From: CAZTDU01 sp050248795
GTDB lineage: Bacteria; Pseudomonadota; Gammaproteobacteria; Burkholderiales; SG8-39
Assembly (NCBI GenBank): GCA_050248795.1
Contig: JBFWRS010000061.1
Coordinates: forward strand, 1 to 17,743
Reading direction: 5' to 3'
Length of the DNA: 17,743 nt
A model generated the notes under the pieces. That model was not told the DNA's origin. It did no database searches and was given only the letters and a program-made list of their open reading frames with translations. Shown in pieces: positions 15,487 to 17,743 of this stretch (positions within the stretch are counted from its first letter, which is position 1; each line of letters opens with the position of its first letter). The position numbers were made by a program, and so were the translations under genes.

Positions 15487-15515
15487 AAAAAAAGCCCCGG
15501 CATCGCTGCCGGGGC
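15487..15515 (-). terminator. Intrinsic terminator of the second HAAT transporter operon
   Basis: On the minus strand a nine-base-pair GC-rich stem (arms GCCCCGGCA at 15494-15502 and TGCCGGGGC at 15507-15515, loop of four) is followed by seven T (15493-15487). It lies 25 bases beyond the binding-protein stop. There is no T-run on the plus strand side, so it should act in one direction. The T-run starts two bases after the M81 stop. Confidence 0.9.
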
Positions 15516-15540
15516 CCATAGGAATTGCGGGTTCGCGAGA

Positions 15541-16743
15541 CTACTTACCCATCACCTCGCCGAAGCGCACCCATGTCTTGCCGTCGAACTTCGCCAGTTG
15601 GACCGACTCGATCGGCGCGAAATCCGTCGCGCTGGTGTTGATCCTGATGCCGGGCAGCAAGGTCGGCAGTTCCACGTTCTTCAGGCTTGCCGCCTGCTTC
15701 ATGACGTTCGCGCGCGTCAGGTTGTCCCCCGCCTGTTTCAGCACCTGGACCATGGTCTGCGCCACGGTGTAGCCGTAGACGTTCGACGCATCATGCAGGT
15801 TGCCCTCGGGGTAGTACTTCTTCATGAACGCCTTCCAGTCGTTGATCGCCTTATCGTCCTTCCAGTCGGCGTCGTCCGGGTCCTTGAGGTACTGCGTGGT
15901 GATCAGCCCGATCGACTTTTCCAGGCCTGCCGGCTTCAGCACCGAACCGATCTGCGCGGAAACGTTGTTCAGGTACTGCGTCGGTTTCCAGCCGATGTCG
16001 TAGGCCTTGCGGATCGCCTGCGCGGCGAACTTGGGCGTGGTGATGTTGAAGAAGGTATCCGCGCCGGATGACTGCAGCTGCACGATCTGGGAATCGACCG
16101 TCGGGTCGGCAACCTCGTAGGAAACCTCCTTGACGATCATCTTCGCCTTGGCGCCCAGCCCGTCCTTGAAGCCCTTCAGGTAGTCCTTGCCGTAGTCGTC
16201 GTTCTGGTACAGCACGGCGATCTTGGCGCCCGGATTGTTCTTCAGGATGTGCTGCGCGTAGATCCGGCCTTCGGTCTGGTAGTTCGGCTGCCAGCCCATG
16301 GTCCAGGGGAAGCCCTTGGGATCGTTCCACTTCGTCGCGCCGGTGGCAACGAAGAGCTGCGGCACCTTCTTCGCGTTCATGTACTTGTGGATTGCCGAGT
16401 TTGGCGGCGTGCCCAGCGGCTGGAACACGAACAGCACCTCATCCTGCTCGACCAGCTTTCTCGCCATCTCGACCGTCTTCGGCGGGCTGTAGCCGTCGTC
16501 GTAAGAGATGAGATTGACTTTGCGGCCGTTGACGCCACCCTCCTCGTTCACCTTCCTCAGGTAGGCGGCGATCGCCTTGCCGATCGTGCCGTACGCCGAG
16601 GCCGGGCCGCTGTACGGGTTGATGTGCCCGACCTTGATCTCCTTGTCGGACGCGCCCGGGTCGTACTTCTTCTGCGCGAGGGCGGCCGGCGACGCCAGCG
16701 CGAAGGCGAGCAGGGCCGCGATGGGAACTAGCATGGGTTTCAT
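15541..16743 (-). CDS. HAAT-family ABC transporter periplasmic substrate-binding protein (LivK type)
   Basis: Periplasmic binding protein of 400 residues (Peripla_BP_6 type) that delivers ligand to the adjacent permease. The N-terminus is a clear Sec signal peptide: positive start, hydrophobic core and cleavage probably after ALA (residue 23). IKVGHINPYSGPASAYG, starting about residue 37, is the first strand and ligand loop. YDDGYSPPKTVEMARKLVEQ and VAVLYQNDDYGKDY-like segments (here starting IAVLYQNDDYGKDY) are typical of the family. The start at 16743 has a perfect AAGGAGG (16758-16752) eight bases upstream, implying high expression as is usual for binding proteins. It is the second visible gene after livM, 26 bases apart, and ends before a strong terminator. 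The family covers amino acids, amides and aromatic acids; the ligand cannot be read from the sequence. Confidence 0.94.
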   Translation of the reverse strand: MKPMLVPIAALLAFALASPAALAQKKYDPGASDKEIKVGHINPYSGPASAYGTIGKAIAAYLRKVNEEGGVNGRKVNLISYDDGYSPPKTVEMARKLVEQDEVLFVFQPLGTPPNSAIHKYMNAKKVPQLFVATGATKWNDPKGFPWTMGWQPNYQTEGRIYAQHILKNNPGAKIAVLYQNDDYGKDYLKGFKDGLGAKAKMIVKEVSYEVADPTVDSQIVQLQSSGADTFFNITTPKFAAQAIRKAYDIGWKPTQYLNNVSAQIGSVLKPAGLEKSIGLITTQYLKDPDDADWKDDKAINDWKAFMKKYYPEGNLHDASNVYGYTVAQTMVQVLKQAGDNLTRANVMKQAASLKNVELPTLLPGIRINTSATDFAPIESVQLAKFDGKTWVRFGEVMGK

Positions 16744-16751
16744 GGTGCTTT

Positions 16752-16758
16752 CCTCCTT
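16752..16758 (-). promoter_or_regulatory. Consensus ribosome binding site of the binding-protein gene
   Basis: AAGGAGG on the minus strand, eight bases before the ATG at 16743. It fixes the start against a much longer open frame that runs through the permease gene in another frame. Confidence 0.85.
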
Positions 16759-16769
16759 CATGTTGGACG

Positions 16770-17729
16770 TCAGGGAACCTGCCTTCTCCGCTGCAGCCGC
16801 GCCATCACCATGCGCACGGCTCCCGCGACTCCGCCCGGCATCACGTACACGAAGCCGAGCAGGAACACGCCGAAGATCGCCCATGGGGCGGCCTTCGATA
16901 TCTCGTCGGCGATGTTCGGCACGAACTGTATGAACAGCGCGCCGTAGAGTGCGCCGGAAATCGACGCCAGACCGCCGATCACGATGCCGACGAGGAACAC
17001 GATGGAAAGGAAGATGTTGAAACTGTCCGGGGCGACGAACTGCACGGCGATCGCGCCAAGCGCCCCCGCCACGCCGGTGTAGAGGGCGGATACGCCAAAG
17101 GTCATCGACTTCACCATCGCGGTGTTGATCCCCATCGCCTCCGCCGCGATGTGCTGGTCGCGGATCGCGACCATTGCCCGCCCGATGCGGCCGCGCAACA
17201 GGTTCCACGCCAGCACGAACATCACCACCAGTACCGCAAGCGTGAAGAAGTACAGCCACCGGTCCGGGTTCAACGGCAGTCCGAAGGGCGCGTCCGGCTT
17301 GGTGATGACGATCCCCTGCACACCGCCGGTCCATTGCTCGAGGTTGTGATGCTTGAGCAGGTGCGGCAGCGACACGCCGAGCGCGAACGTGGCAAGCGCC
17401 AGGTACAGGCCCTCCAGCCGCAACGCCGGCAGGCCAAAGAGGAACCCGGCGACGAAGCAGACCGCGCCTGCAGCCGGGATCGTGGCCCAGTACGGCACGC
17501 CGAACTTGTCCATCAGGATCGCTGCGCAATACGCCCCGATGGCGTAGAACGCCCCGTGCCCGAGCGAGATCTGGCCGTTGTACCCGGTCAGCACGTTCAG
17601 GCCGAGCAGCGCGATCGCGTACACCAGCACCAGCGTGAACTGGAACGTGCGGTAGTTGCTGATCAGGAACGGCAGCACGCACGCCGCCAGGAGGAGCAGC
17701 GCGAGCAGTATGAGCTGGCGCCTGCTCAT
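16770..17729 (-). CDS. HAAT-family ABC transporter permease, LivM type (second system)
   Basis: Inner-membrane permease of 319 residues, full length for LivM, with about eight to ten hydrophobic helices. Conserved features are the ALLGLNVLTGYNGQISLGHG region (40-59) and GLYLALATFALG (111-122). The ATPase-contact loop MVAIRDQHIAAEAMGINTAM begins near residue 190. It is only a distant paralogue of the permease at the start of the window and belongs to a separate transporter. The binding-protein gene follows 26 bases downstream. The ATG at 17729 probably overlaps the stop of a preceding gene. The partner livH and ATPase genes must lie beyond the window. Confidence 0.94.
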   Translation of the reverse strand: MSRRQLILLALLLLAACVLPFLISNYRTFQFTLVLVYAIALLGLNVLTGYNGQISLGHGAFYAIGAYCAAILMDKFGVPYWATIPAAGAVCFVAGFLFGLPALRLEGLYLALATFALGVSLPHLLKHHNLEQWTGGVQGIVITKPDAPFGLPLNPDRWLYFFTLAVLVVMFVLAWNLLRGRIGRAMVAIRDQHIAAEAMGINTAMVKSMTFGVSALYTGVAGALGAIAVQFVAPDSFNIFLSIVFLVGIVIGGLASISGALYGALFIQFVPNIADEISKAAPWAIFGVFLLGFVYVMPGGVAGAVRMVMARLQRRRQVP

Positions 17730-17743
17730 ACGCGCGTCACGTG
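17726..17743 (-). CDS. Possible last codons of an upstream gene (livH expected)
   Basis: Reading from the window edge on the minus strand, one frame gives five residues (HVTRV) and then TGA, which overlaps the livM ATG as ATGA. This is the junction type used elsewhere here, and LivH proteins often end in a similar RV tail. Six codons cannot identify a gene, so this is a positional guess. Confidence 0.25.
   Translation of the reverse strand, partial: HVTRV

Noticed and set aside
15541..17682. A 713-codon minus-strand frame that would fuse an arginine-rich N-terminus to the binding protein
   Set aside because: The upstream part is the livM gene read in the wrong frame. The signal peptide and consensus AAGGAGG place the real start at 16743.
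1..17743. CRISPR arrays, tRNA or rRNA genes, insertion sequences and phage or toxin-antitoxin genes
   Set aside because: I looked for regular direct repeats, tRNA-like cloverleafs and transposase motifs by eye and found none. The coding sequence is almost continuous and accounted for.

Overview
This is a gene-dense, high-GC window with no gap over 300 bases; the longest non-coding stretch is 6590-6806. Codon use, the short ATGA-type gene overlaps and the gene families point to a Betaproteobacterium (Burkholderiales or Rhodocyclales-like) with aromatic metabolism. The lineage is an inference: there is no rRNA or other marker gene. I see no tRNA, IS element, CRISPR array or prophage.

Layout. 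(1) 1-2253, + strand: the end of a branched-chain-amino-acid-type (HAAT) ABC transporter operon, livM (5' end cut off), livG and livF, closely overlapped. It is followed by a small acyltransferase gene (2275-2835) that appears to start at CTG. (2) 2848-6589, - strand: an N-acyl amino acid synthase (FeeM)-like acyltransferase whose end overlaps the start of a large membrane PAS-GGDEF-EAL protein. (3) 6807-9869, - strand: a diguanylate cyclase, a VioD/salicylyl-CoA-hydroxylase-like FAD monooxygenase and a Sir2 deacylase. The last two are translationally coupled. (4) 9943-13921, - strand: a three-gene molybdenum hydroxylase operon ([2Fe-2S], Mo and FAD subunits) of the 4-hydroxybenzoyl-CoA reductase (HCR) type. 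The FAD subunit carries the extra four-cysteine [4Fe-4S] loop typical of HCR. (5) 14013-15485, + strand: an M81 (MlrC-like) metallopeptidase divergent from the HCR-like operon across a 91-bp intergenic region. (6) 15541-17743, - strand: the periplasmic binding protein and LivM permease of a second HAAT transporter, ending in a clear intrinsic terminator.

Working together (inference): regions 4-6 read as an uptake and catabolism island. A HAAT transporter would import an aromatic or amide-like compound, the M81 enzyme might cleave an amide bond, and the HCR-like enzyme would act on an aromatic (probably CoA-activated) ring. The nearby FAD monooxygenase belongs to a family that includes aryl-CoA hydroxylases. 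Sirtuins are known to reactivate acetylated aryl-CoA ligases in other bacteria. A second theme is signalling: two c-di-GMP enzymes and a possible lipid-signal synthase lie in the same run of minus-strand genes. The FeeM-like gene overlapping a gene for a membrane sensor-type c-di-GMP protein is the most unusual arrangement here.
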